37,419 nucleotides of DNA from Candidatus Saccharimonadota bacterium (GCA_014191035.1 BJGX01000008.1:1-37419); one strand, 5' to 3'; counted from the stretch's first letter, positions 9,007 to 18,289 are shown. Made by a program: numbers and translations. Notes: generated by a model from the sequence alone, not told the origin.

Positions 9007-9923
9007 TAGATTCCCTGAATGTATCTTTCCGCCTCAAGAGCAGCCCTACAGCCATCCCCTGCTGCCGTAATGGCCTGACGGTAATGTGGGTCGGCAACGT
9101 CTCCGGCGGCATAAACCCCCTCTAAAACAGTCTTGACTCCCTCCTTAGTAATTAGATATCCCTTGGAATCAACCTCTAAAAATGATTTAAACAAATCGGT
9201 TGCAGGCGTATGTCCTATTGCCACAAAAAATCCCTTGGCACTGAGTTCGCGAGTTTTTCCGGTCTTATTGTTTTTAAGCTTAGCGCCTTCGACCATATCT
9301 TTGCCGAGCACATCAATAACTTCAGAGTTCCACTCAACTGAGATTTTTTTATTTTTCAAAACCCTATCTTGCATTATCTTACTTGCTCTGAATTCTTCAC
9401 GTCGATGCACAATCGTTACATGGCTACAAATCTTAGCAAGCGTTAAGGCCTCTTCCATAGCGCTATCGCCTCCTCCTACAACAATAACTTTTTGGTCCTT
9501 AAAAAAGAACCCGTCACAAGTAGCGCAAGATGATATCCCTTTGCCCATCAGTCTTGTTTCATTTTTTAGACCTAACCAATTTGCGCTAGCGCCAGTAGCG
9601 ATAATTACCGTCTTGGTTTCATACTCATCCTTGTTGATACTAACTTTTTTAGGCTGCCCACCCAAATCAACCTTGGTAACAAATTCTTGAATCATATCTA
9701 CGCCAAATCGCTTAGCCTGTGCTTTCATTTCATCCATTAATTCTGGACCCATTATTCCATCTTTAAAACCTGGAAAGTTTTCTACTTCACTAGTAAGCAA
9801 AAGTTGTCCACCTGGAGTTGTTCCGGTAATCATGAGTGTTTTTAAGTTAGCCCTTGCAGTATAGATGGCGGCCGTGTATCCGGCTGGACCTGCGCCAATA
9901 ATTATTACGTCATATTTTTTCAT
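9006..9923 (-). CDS. trxB: Thioredoxin-disulfide reductase
   Basis: IIGAGPAGYTAAIYTARA, SSCATCDGFFF redox CxxC, VVGGGDSAMEEALTL, GVYAAGDVADPHYRQAITAAGDGCRAA. Confidence 0.96.
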   Translation of the reverse strand: MKKYDVIIIGAGPAGYTAAIYTARANLKTLMITGTTPGGQLLLTSEVENFPGFKDGIMGPELMDEMKAQAKRFGVDMIQEFVTKVDLGGQPKKVSINKDEYETKTVIIATGASANWLGLKNETRLMGKGISSCATCDGFFFKDQKVIVVGGGDSAMEEALTLAKICSHVTIVHRREEFRASKIMQDRVLKNKKISVEWNSEVIDVLGKDMVEGAKLKNNKTGKTRELSAKGFFVAIGHTPATDLFKSFLEVDSKGYLITKEGVKTVLEGVYAAGDVADPHYRQAITAAGDGCRAALEAERYIQGI

Positions 9924-9957
9924 ACATTAATTATAACAGAACAAAAATAGCATTTTA

Positions 9958-11202
9958 TTAAAACAGCCTGCGTAGTAGATTTATTGATTCGCTAGTCAAT
10001 AAAACAAGGCTAAATAACAGCCCTAGAGTAGGAATAATGATAGAAACTTTAAAAATATTTTTATCTTGGGTAGGTTTATTTTTGTTCTTTTTATTGAGCT
10101 TAATGATAATCAAAGATAAGTTAACTAATGAAAATATAAATAATATTAGATAGCTAGTAGTTGCCGCCAAAAAGGTCAGATCTAAAAATATCGCCAAAAG
10201 AGATGCAATAACTACCACAAATATTATCGCTAGAGCTGGGGTTTTTCTTTTTTCATGAACCACGGCTAAGCGCTTATTTATCCATCCAGCCTCAGCCATG
10301 CCATACAAAAGTCTAGATCCACTTAAGACATGTGCTAGCACTCCACCCGCGGTAGCTGTTAACGCAACGATGGTGATAATCCAGGCTGGGGAATTGGCAA
10401 CTTTTGAAAATACTAAACTTAGCGGAGCATTAGAGCTACTTAGTTGATCAATTGGAATTGAAAATACAGCCACCACCGAAATTAAAATATAAAGTACTGT
10501 TGAAATAACTATCGATAATACTATTGCTCGGGGCATAGTTACTCTGGTTTTTTTAGTTTCCTCAGACAGGTGAACCGCGTCTTCGATGCCGATATATGCG
10601 TAAAAAGCCAAAAAAGCCCCTGTCATAACTCCACCGATTCCAACAGAAGACAAATCAAATATTTGACCTAACTTTGTTGGTAGATCACTAAATACTGCCC
10701 TGCCAAACCACACAATAGCCAAAAGACCAATTATCTCAATTATGGTATGGCCAGCCGAAAATTTTAACGACTCTTCAATTCCTATAAAAGCTAAGATACC
10801 AAAGGCTGCAATTACCAATGTCGAGGCAATTGGTATAGCAAGCCCTGTAGCCGAGTTTAAGTAGCCCCCAAAAGCTCTTGCTAAAGTTGCGGCCGATACG
10901 ATTGTCGCAGCCGACATTAATAATCCTACAATTAATGAAGCCCACTTTCTTTTAAAAGCAGAGTGCACATATGCTGAAACGCCCTCACTATAGGGCCTGC
11001 GGCTGGTTAGCTCGGCAAATGAAAGGGCGCTAAATGATGCAATAAACATGGCTATTATAAAGGCCAGTGGGGTGCTGAGTCCGGATTCGCCCGCCACCTT
11101 GCCGATTAACGAATAAATTCCAGCACCAACTATGTTTCCTAGCGCAAAAAGAGTTATTAAAAATAATCCTAAATTTCTTTTTAGTTTGTGGGTTCTAGCC
11201 AT
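9958..11202 (-). CDS. APC superfamily amino acid permease
   Basis: GNIVGAGIYSLIGKVAGESG near TM1 and GIEDAVHLSEETK near TM6; about 12 TM segments. Confidence 0.9.
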   Translation of the reverse strand: MARTHKLKRNLGLFLITLFALGNIVGAGIYSLIGKVAGESGLSTPLAFIIAMFIASFSALSFAELTSRRPYSEGVSAYVHSAFKRKWASLIVGLLMSAATIVSAATLARAFGGYLNSATGLAIPIASTLVIAAFGILAFIGIEESLKFSAGHTIIEIIGLLAIVWFGRAVFSDLPTKLGQIFDLSSVGIGGVMTGAFLAFYAYIGIEDAVHLSEETKKTRVTMPRAIVLSIVISTVLYILISVVAVFSIPIDQLSSSNAPLSLVFSKVANSPAWIITIVALTATAGGVLAHVLSGSRLLYGMAEAGWINKRLAVVHEKRKTPALAIIFVVVIASLLAIFLDLTFLAATTSYLILFIFSLVNLSLIIIKLNKKNKNKPTQDKNIFKVSIIIPTLGLLFSLVLLTSESINLLRRLF

Positions 11203-11238
11203 AAGTATTATTTTAACACGACTAGCTAACTCTTATGT

Positions 11239-11267
11239 TTGCAAAAATGCTAATAAACAGGTTTAAT
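11239..11267 (+). promoter_or_regulatory. Candidate leaderless promoter of the RND gene (TTGCAA-17-TTTAAT, 7 nt to ATG)
   Basis: TTGCAA 11239-11244, 17-nt spacer, TTTAAT 11262-11267, ATG at 11275; no SD fits. Confidence 0.55.
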
Positions 11268-11274
11268 TACACCA

Positions 11275-13923
11275 ATGAATAAGCAAAAATCTAGTTGGCT
11301 CAGTAAAATTTCAGTGCTATCCGCAAAGCATATTAATGCCGGATTTATTATATGGACAATTATTATTGCACTTGGACTTATTTGCTACTTGCAAGTAATG
11401 AAGCGTGAAGGGTTTCCAAATGTACAAAGCCCAATAGGCTCTGCAGTTATAGACTATCCTGTTAACAATAAGAATATTGTTGATGAAAAAATAACCAAGC
11501 CAGTTGTTGAGGAGACATTAAAAAATAGCAATGTCAAAAAAGTAACCGGTATCTCTAATGGTAACGGCTCAAACATAATTATTGAGTACAAAGAAAGTGC
11601 CGATGCCGAAGCTGAAAATAACAAAATATACAACTCTATAAAGGATAAAAACTTAATCCCTGAAGAAGTAGAGCCAATGTTTTCTAAGATTTCAGCTGGA
11701 AAATACAGAAGTAAATATGATGTTTTGTTGGCAATTCATTCGGAAAGTATAAATAATGAAGAATTATTCGATTATTCCCAAAAAATAAAAGATCAATTTA
11801 AAGATGAACTTAAAGACTCTCAAGTAGAGGTGGTCGATCAACTCTCGAGTGTAAAATTACCAAACGGCACGGAACAATCGGTTGTTCAGGGCTTTGACTG
11901 GTATGGATATAAAGACGGAAATGAAATTAAACTAGATCAGTCATTTATTCTAGGCATTCAAAAACCAGACGTTAAAGATCTGATTAGCTACAACGAAGAA
12001 ATAAACAGTCTTGTAAATAGATTCAACTCAAGCAATTCCAACATTCAAGCTTCGGTCGCAGCAGCCGAAGCGCCAGTGGTAGAATCGCAAATAGAAATGC
12101 TCCAAAAAAACCTGCTCGAAGGAATACTTATAGTCAGTTTGGTTTGTTTAGCCTTCATAAGTGTTCGAGCTGGCATAGTGGCTAGCATTTCTATGTTAGC
12201 TACCCTAACCCTCTCTATGATAATTCTTTATCTGTCGGGCATAACCTTAAATACCATTACGCTATTTTCTTTAATACTTTGTATCGGCTTAATTGTAGAC
12301 GACACAGTAATAATGATTGAAGCTATTGAAAAATATGAGGGCAAGTTTAACAACTTCATTGAAGTAGTGAGGTTCTCTGCAAACCGCGTGGCCGTAGCGA
12401 GTTTAGCCGGCACCCTAACAACCATGCTAGGTTTTGCGCCATTACTGTTTATTACTGGGGTACTCGGGAAATTTATTCGGATACTTCCTATTACTGTAAT
12501 GGTGAGCTTGGCCGTGAGCCTCCTTGTATCGGTTACATTTGTCCCATTCTTTGCGAGAGTTACCAAGCCCAAAAACCGTAAGAAAAAATCCAACTGTAAC
12601 CCCTTTGTTTGTTTAGAAAAAAATATTGGCAGATTTTTGCACGACACAATATTAAAAATAAATACTTCCAAGAAGAAATTATTGGCGATGCTTTCAAGCG
12701 TATCTCTAGGCCTAGTTATCATCGCATTTGGGGTCGTTAAATTATCGGCTCTAAAATTTGATATTTTCCCGCAAACTAAAAATACCAATAATTTAAAAGT
12801 AGTATATAGTGTCGAGCCATCGCAGGGTATAACAAACTCAAAGGAAAAATCAGCGACTATAAATAATGCCATCAACGAAAGTGTTGGTGAGTATGTAGAC
12901 AGCATAAGCTACTATTCAAGCGGAACCCCGCTCGGAGGTACTATCCAAATTAAACTAACACCATATGAAAAACGCGATCTCACCTCTTTAAAAGTTCTTG
13001 ATAAGCTAAAAACAAAGCTTGAAAAGATTGAGGGTGCTGACATTTATGCTTCGCAAGTCGATGTTGGTCCACCAAAAGATGAGTTCCCGTTTAAGGTGCA
13101 AATAAATAATGAAAATTCTCAGGCAGCTATTAGCGCCACTAATAAACTAAATGAGTATTTGAGTGGCCTAAGCCTAAAGCGACCGAACTCTTCAACAGCG
13201 AAAATAAATAAAACGGAATTTAAGATTGAATCTCCAATAGTTACAAGGGTAGATAATAATAAGGTTATAGAATTGAAAGCAGGGTTCGATTCTAATGACA
13301 CATCTACGCTTGTTAATCTTGCAAAAGCCGAAGTTGAAAAATATTTAGATAATTCAGATAACAGATTTGGGCTAGATAAATCAGACTTTAAATTTGATTT
13401 TGGGTCAGAATCTAGCAACCAGGAATCATTCAAAGGCGTGATTTATGCCCTACCTATACTCTTAATCGCGATGTATATACTTCTAGCAATTCAATTTAAG
13501 GGATTTATCCAGCCGCTGTTGATATTTATGGCTGTACCTTTTAGTTTGCCGGGAGTAGCAATTGGATTGACACTTACTAACAATCCAATTAGCTTCTTTG
13601 CTGTGGTCGGGTTCTTTGCTCTCATTGGTATAAGCGTTAACAACACAATTATGCTAGTTGATTTTGCCAATCAAAAACGCAGAGAAGGTTTTGGTCCTCG
13701 CGAGTCTATGGCTAAGGCTATAGAGGCTCGAATTCGACCATTGCTTGTAACAAGCATCACCGCCGTAGTGGCGCTTTTACCTCTAGTACTAACCGACCCG
13801 TTCTGGGAAAGCCTTGCTGTAACTCTAATGTTTGGTCTGATTAGTTCTACAATACTGGTGACAACGATATTTCCTTATTACTACTTAGCAATAGAAAAGT
13901 TGAGATCTAAGAAATACAATTAG
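11275..13923 (+). CDS. RND superfamily transporter (AcrB/CzcA/HAE-like)
   Basis: 882 aa with two hydrophobic halves and large soluble loops; GLIVDDTVIMIEAIEKYEG (TM4 Asp pair), GISVNNTIMLVDFANQKRREG..ARIRPLLVTSITAVVALLPL. Confidence 0.9.
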   Translation: MNKQKSSWLSKISVLSAKHINAGFIIWTIIIALGLICYLQVMKREGFPNVQSPIGSAVIDYPVNNKNIVDEKITKPVVEETLKNSNVKKVTGISNGNGSNIIIEYKESADAEAENNKIYNSIKDKNLIPEEVEPMFSKISAGKYRSKYDVLLAIHSESINNEELFDYSQKIKDQFKDELKDSQVEVVDQLSSVKLPNGTEQSVVQGFDWYGYKDGNEIKLDQSFILGIQKPDVKDLISYNEEINSLVNRFNSSNSNIQASVAAAEAPVVESQIEMLQKNLLEGILIVSLVCLAFISVRAGIVASISMLATLTLSMIILYLSGITLNTITLFSLILCIGLIVDDTVIMIEAIEKYEGKFNNFIEVVRFSANRVAVASLAGTLTTMLGFAPLLFITGVLGKFIRILPITVMVSLAVSLLVSVTFVPFFARVTKPKNRKKKSNCNPFVCLEKNIGRFLHDTILKINTSKKKLLAMLSSVSLGLVIIAFGVVKLSALKFDIFPQTKNTNNLKVVYSVEPSQGITNSKEKSATINNAINESVGEYVDSISYYSSGTPLGGTIQIKLTPYEKRDLTSLKVLDKLKTKLEKIEGADIYASQVDVGPPKDEFPFKVQINNENSQAAISATNKLNEYLSGLSLKRPNSSTAKINKTEFKIESPIVTRVDNNKVIELKAGFDSNDTSTLVNLAKAEVEKYLDNSDNRFGLDKSDFKFDFGSESSNQESFKGVIYALPILLIAMYILLAIQFKGFIQPLLIFMAVPFSLPGVAIGLTLTNNPISFFAVVGFFALIGISVNNTIMLVDFANQKRREGFGPRESMAKAIEARIRPLLVTSITAVVALLPLVLTDPFWESLAVTLMFGLISSTILVTTIFPYYYLAIEKLRSKKYN

Positions 13924-14699
13924 GGTCTAAGTGTGCCTGCAAAAATTTGCCAAGCTAGAGCAGATTTAGCGGTTAGGCTCAATATAATATAAACTCTTTC
14001 ACCATAAAGGTAATTTTTCCACGGCCCAATCTTTTTGTATTGCAAGAACATATTAAGAGCAAAACAGTTGAAGAAGAGGAATATAGTAATATAAATCCAG
14101 TATACAAATGCTGGAATAGGAGTATCTCCTGGCGCATTTGATGCACTAGCAAAGAAGTAAATTGCTATTACCACCCAAGGAACAATACCTGCAATCCAAC
14201 CAACATTGTAGCTAAGCCAGTTGGTCTTTTCGGTGGTCTGATTATGTATTTCCATAATCATTCCCAGTAGATTCATAACAAGTATCAATGTGAATAGCAT
14301 TATCAAGCTCGCAAGGTCGTAAATACCAGATAGCAATGCAATAGCAACAATCATAGTTGAAGCAGAAAAGCTGTATTCAATCCATCTGGCTCGATTCATA
14401 CCTTTTTGCAAATCTTTTTTGTAGCCCCTATACCAAATAGTCGAGATAATAAGATGGGCCGTCAAACTTAATCCTAAAAAGATCAAAATTGGCCACACTA
14501 GAGGCAATTGATATATATTTTCTGCAGCCGAATCTAATGATCGTGTATTTGTGTTGAAGGTTAAATAATTTAAATTTATTGGGAATTTAACATCAAACTT
14601 AGCAATTAAAGCCATTAGCCCTAGCTGCACTGCGAAAACTGCAACCATTATTAGATTGAACTTTCTCAATCCTTCAATTGTGATTTTTTTATTGGCCAT
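13920..14699 (-). CDS. Heliorhodopsin
   Basis: Seven TM segments; RWIEYSFSASTMIV (TM3 with counterion Glu108) and NYLYGERVYIILSLTAKSALAWQIFAGTLRP (TM7 retinal Schiff-base Lys245, codon 13965-13967) match the heliorhodopsin signatures. Confidence 0.96.
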   Translation of the reverse strand: MANKKITIEGLRKFNLIMVAVFAVQLGLMALIAKFDVKFPINLNYLTFNTNTRSLDSAAENIYQLPLVWPILIFLGLSLTAHLIISTIWYRGYKKDLQKGMNRARWIEYSFSASTMIVAIALLSGIYDLASLIMLFTLILVMNLLGMIMEIHNQTTEKTNWLSYNVGWIAGIVPWVVIAIYFFASASNAPGDTPIPAFVYWIYITIFLFFNCFALNMFLQYKKIGPWKNYLYGERVYIILSLTAKSALAWQIFAGTLRP

Positions 14700-14747
14700 T
14701 TTTTTCCTTTTTTAATTAATACTTATGCTTAATTATATACCAACTTG

Positions 14748-15230
14748 TCAAGATGAGGCAATTTTAACGTAATCTGTTTCAGTGCATATGTAGTAGGCCA
14801 AAATATTATGCTCCTCAAGTTTTGGTAAACTAAATTTTTTAGCAATCGCTACTATGTCTTCTAGGCTAGTGCTTTGCGTATCAACAATACTAAAAACCAA
14901 AACGGTTGGTAGGCTATAATGCCTTAGGTGAGTAAAAAGCTTGTTGGCAAAGAAAACTTCAATCTTATTAAGTCTTTGGTCGCGCGGTAATTTAGCCGGC
15001 AAGGATATTTGGCAAAGGTCTGGGCTATACACACATTGCACCGATGCTTGATCGTCTGAAATTATAATACTATCAAAACCAAGAAGTTCGTCGCCTTTTT
15101 TATAAACTGCATCAGGGTTTTCCATGAACTTGTCAAATTCCCATCCATTAAAATCAGGGCATATCGCAATAAACTTATCTAGGAGTTCACGCTCTCGCAT
15201 TTTCTTTTGAACATCAAGTTTACTAATCAT
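14748..15230 (-). CDS. Hypothetical soluble protein directly upstream of the heliorhodopsin gene
   Basis: 160-aa ORF, codirectional, 48 bp before the heliorhodopsin ORF; promoter-like TGTTATAAT 6 nt before its ATG. No family recognised. Confidence 0.75.
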   Translation of the reverse strand: MISKLDVQKKMRERELLDKFIAICPDFNGWEFDKFMENPDAVYKKGDELLGFDSIIISDDQASVQCVYSPDLCQISLPAKLPRDQRLNKIEVFFANKLFTHLRHYSLPTVLVFSIVDTQSTSLEDIVAIAKKFSLPKLEEHNILAYYICTETDYVKIASS

Positions 15231-15236
15231 AAAAAA

Positions 15237-15245
15237 ATTATAACA
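15237..15245 (-). promoter_or_regulatory. Extended -10 (TGTTATAAT) 6 nt upstream of the 160-aa hypothetical ORF
   Basis: Plus strand attataaca, reverse complement TGTTATAAT; then TTTTTT then ATG. Confidence 0.6.
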
Positions 15246-15283
15246 GCATTCTTTAATTCGCTCTAAGCTAGTAGAATATAAAT

Positions 15284-17629
15284 ATGAGAAGCAAACTCTT
15301 TAAATCATTACTTAAAGATTTAGGACCAATTGTCTTTAGAAATATCTTTTCTTTAGTAGTCATCATTATTGGTGGGCTATCTTTGGTATTAATAGTTCTG
15401 GGCGATTTAAGAGATGGTATATTTCTTGGCTCCGTAATTACTGTAAACATCATCATTGGAATTATTCAGGAGCTTCGGGCCAAATATAAGCTAGAAAAAC
15501 TTCAACTTAGTACAAAACAAAAATATGAAGTTCTCAGGCACGATAAGCCAAGGCCTGTTTTTGCCGAAGATATTGCAGTTGGCGATTTAATAAATCTGAA
15601 GCTAGGCGACCAGATACCGGTCGATTCTAAAATTATCGAAGCTGATAGTTTTGAATGTAATTTTGCATTACTCACTGGGGAATCTGAAAATGTAACCAAA
15701 AAACCAACCGACAAACTTATATCTGGCGGAATAGTAGTTGCTGGTAATGCCTTAATTAAAGCTACCGCAAAAGAAAAAGATAGCTACTTATATAAAATGA
15801 ATTTGAATTTGAAAAAATATGAGACATCTTATTCACCAATCCAGAAAGATATTTTAAGATTCATAAAATTAATGGCTTTTATTCTTTTGATATTAGGTTT
15901 AATAATAATTACAAGATCGGTAATATTGGAAGGCTCAATCTTAAGGGGCTTTGTTCAAGTAGCGGCCTTAGCATCAACGATAATCGCCGAAGGACTTCTA
16001 TTAGCAAGCACACTTTTATTTGCTTATGGAGCCATCAAGATGGCCGGTCAAAAAGTTTTGCTTCAACAAATTAACGCTATAGAAAATTTAGGTAGGGTTT
16101 CGGTGGTCTGCGTAGATAAGACTGGCACGATTACTGAAAGCAATCCAATTTATGAAAATTCAATTCTATACAGTCCTAAAGATAAATCTTACTTTGAAAA
16201 AATTATATCTAGCTATGTTTCTGCGGAAACATCCAAAACAACCACAATCGCAGCACTTGAGAAGCATTTTAAATTAAAAACTAAACTTAATATCGAGAAA
16301 GTACTAGCTTTCTCTTCATCCCGAAAATATTCAGCACTGAAACTAACTAGTGACAACAAAACTATCATAATAGGTGCTGGCGATAAGTTTATTAAATATT
16401 TAAATAAAGACGAGCAGGAATGGGCTAACGAAAATATAGCCAGATATTCTAGTCTTGCAAAAAGAATAATATTTATTGGTGAGGCCGATATGGGCAACAT
16501 AGAAAAGCCCGTGACAATAAAAAAATTGCGAGCTATTGGTTTAATTATTTTTTCAAATCCACTTAAACAAGGCTCAAAAGACACCATTAAAATGCTTCAG
16601 GCCAGAGGAATTCAGGTAATTGTAATTTCTGGCGATAACCCAGAAACAGTTAGGGCCATCGCCAATCGGGCTGGCGTGACTCACGGAGAAATTATCGTAA
16701 CTGGCGACAAGCTTGCTAAAATGCAAGAAAACGAATTGATAGCTGCTATAAATTCTAAAGCCCTTTTTGCCAGAGTTCTGCCCGAGCAAAAACAAAAAAT
16801 TATTGAAGCCATTAAAGCTTCGAATAAAAGCGTTGCCATGATTGGAGATGGCGCAAATGATGCGATGGCAATTAAGACATCGGATCTGGGAATCGCTATG
16901 TTTGACGGTGCTCCAGCAACCAGACAGATTGCCGACGCAGTACTTATTAACAATTCTTTTTCGGCAATCCCAAAAGGGATTAAGCTTTCTGACACCATTA
17001 TCACAACCCTAGAAATGATTGGCTGTCTGTTCTTTACTAGAGTTTGGTCTGGAGTGTTTTTACTTTTAATCACTTTGATAATTAATATCCAATACCCTCT
17101 TTACCCCAGAAACATAACCTTACTTAATTTGTTTATCGTAACTATACCAATCATTTTTTGGCTAGCTTATCCTAGACACAGAAAAAGAAGTCTTAACGAC
17201 CCAAGCTATCTCTCAAGGACACTGCCCTTTTCAATTTTAAACTCGCTTACGATAGCATTAGCGAGCTTAGGTGCGATTTTGATTTCCGGCTACTTTGGAA
17301 TAAGTACTAATCAAATTCCCATGATGGTGTTTATTATATTTTTTATTATGAGCATATATTCAATTGGCTTGATACCTACAGCAATAGGTGCACAAAAAGA
17401 CAAGGCTCAGCAAAGAATTATATATTCGGGGTATGTTATCGCTGCCGGGGTTTTAATTATTGTTTATTTAATAGAACCACTTGCGAGCTTCTTTAGCCTT
17501 AATCGGATAGATTTGGTCTCAATACTGATTGCAGTTGGCTTGGGTTATGTTGGCACAGCATTTCAATATTTGTTTGCGCGTTTCAAAATTGCAAATAAAC
17601 TATGGAAATCTGTCAAAAAAAATAGCTAA
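15284..17629 (+). CDS. P-type cation-transporting ATPase (CtpE-like subfamily)
   Basis: TGES, DKTGTITES phosphorylation motif, VISGDNPETVRAIA, MIGDGANDAMAIKTSDLGIAM hinge. Confidence 0.93.
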   Translation: MRSKLFKSLLKDLGPIVFRNIFSLVVIIIGGLSLVLIVLGDLRDGIFLGSVITVNIIIGIIQELRAKYKLEKLQLSTKQKYEVLRHDKPRPVFAEDIAVGDLINLKLGDQIPVDSKIIEADSFECNFALLTGESENVTKKPTDKLISGGIVVAGNALIKATAKEKDSYLYKMNLNLKKYETSYSPIQKDILRFIKLMAFILLILGLIIITRSVILEGSILRGFVQVAALASTIIAEGLLLASTLLFAYGAIKMAGQKVLLQQINAIENLGRVSVVCVDKTGTITESNPIYENSILYSPKDKSYFEKIISSYVSAETSKTTTIAALEKHFKLKTKLNIEKVLAFSSSRKYSALKLTSDNKTIIIGAGDKFIKYLNKDEQEWANENIARYSSLAKRIIFIGEADMGNIEKPVTIKKLRAIGLIIFSNPLKQGSKDTIKMLQARGIQVIVISGDNPETVRAIANRAGVTHGEIIVTGDKLAKMQENELIAAINSKALFARVLPEQKQKIIEAIKASNKSVAMIGDGANDAMAIKTSDLGIAMFDGAPATRQIADAVLINNSFSAIPKGIKLSDTIITTLEMIGCLFFTRVWSGVFLLLITLIINIQYPLYPRNITLLNLFIVTIPIIFWLAYPRHRKRSLNDPSYLSRTLPFSILNSLTIALASLGAILISGYFGISTNQIPMMVFIIFFIMSIYSIGLIPTAIGAQKDKAQQRIIYSGYVIAAGVLIIVYLIEPLASFFSLNRIDLVSILIAVGLGYVGTAFQYLFARFKIANKLWKSVKKNS

Positions 17630-18273
17630 CAAATATTTGGTCTTGGTTCGTCTTTGATATTTTTAGGCGCAGTCGCCGATTCATCTCTTGTGCGCTTAAG
17701 CTCAAAAAAATGATTGTAACTAGCCAGCTTAGAAACTCCCTCCCAAACATTTATTGCGTCTTTGCCGATTGGAACTTGACTTAGTACTGGACCAAAGTAG
17801 CCAAGCTTTTTATTGCCGTCCTCAAAAACAATTATTGGTATTCCAACATCTTTTCCTACCACATCAAAAGCTGACGACATTGAGTGCCTAATTCTTTTAT
17901 CTAGCTCATCATTATTTTTAGCTTCAAGCAACTCATCATAATCTATGGAGCAAACATTCTTTAGCACCTCGCTTATTGCTGCATCTGAAAAATCTTTATC
18001 ATTATGAATTTTTATTCCAAATTCGGTATAGAGAGCATCGGTCAATTTTCCGTTGTACTTCTCTTTTGCCGCCTCGATTATCCGCAGCATCTCCTGAGAC
18101 TTTTTGAATTTCTCCAAATAATCCTTGTTCATTCTGTCACCATTTTTCATAGAAAGACTAAAGCTCATCCATTCTACATCTACTTTTTGAGTCTTCTGAA
18201 CTTCTTTTATCCAACGCGATGCGTTCCAGCACCATGGACAGCCGGGGTCAAAATAAAACTGTATTTTTGTCAT
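17626..18273 (-). CDS. DsbA-family thioredoxin-fold oxidoreductase, similar to mycothiol-dependent nitroreductase Rv2466c
   Basis: FYFDPGCPWCWNASRWIKEV (CPWC) and C-terminal FFELKRTR, the pattern I associate with the Rv2466c group. Confidence 0.82.
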   Translation of the reverse strand: MTKIQFYFDPGCPWCWNASRWIKEVQKTQKVDVEWMSFSLSMKNGDRMNKDYLEKFKKSQEMLRIIEAAKEKYNGKLTDALYTEFGIKIHNDKDFSDAAISEVLKNVCSIDYDELLEAKNNDELDKRIRHSMSSAFDVVGKDVGIPIIVFEDGNKKLGYFGPVLSQVPIGKDAINVWEGVSKLASYNHFFELKRTRDESATAPKNIKDEPRPNIC

Positions 18274-18279
18274 AATAAA

Positions 18280-18288
18280 ATTATAGCA
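18280..18288 (-). promoter_or_regulatory. Extended -10 (TGCTATAAT) 6 nt upstream of the DsbA-like ORF
   Basis: Plus strand attatagca, reverse complement TGCTATAAT; ATG follows after TTTATT. Confidence 0.6.
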
Positions 18289-18289
18289 C

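Noticed and set aside
9133-9690. 185-aa + strand ORF antisense to trxB
   Set aside because: Lies wholly opposite a well-conserved gene; low-complexity translation without recognisable motifs; frame shadow.
12228-12905. 225-aa - strand ORF inside the RND gene
   Set aside because: Antisense shadow of a clear RND coding frame; no domain pattern.
14748-15230. 160-aa ORF as a PD-(D/E)XK-type nuclease
   Set aside because: Only a loose impression from GDELLGFDSIIISDD; no complete catalytic motif, so left as unknown.
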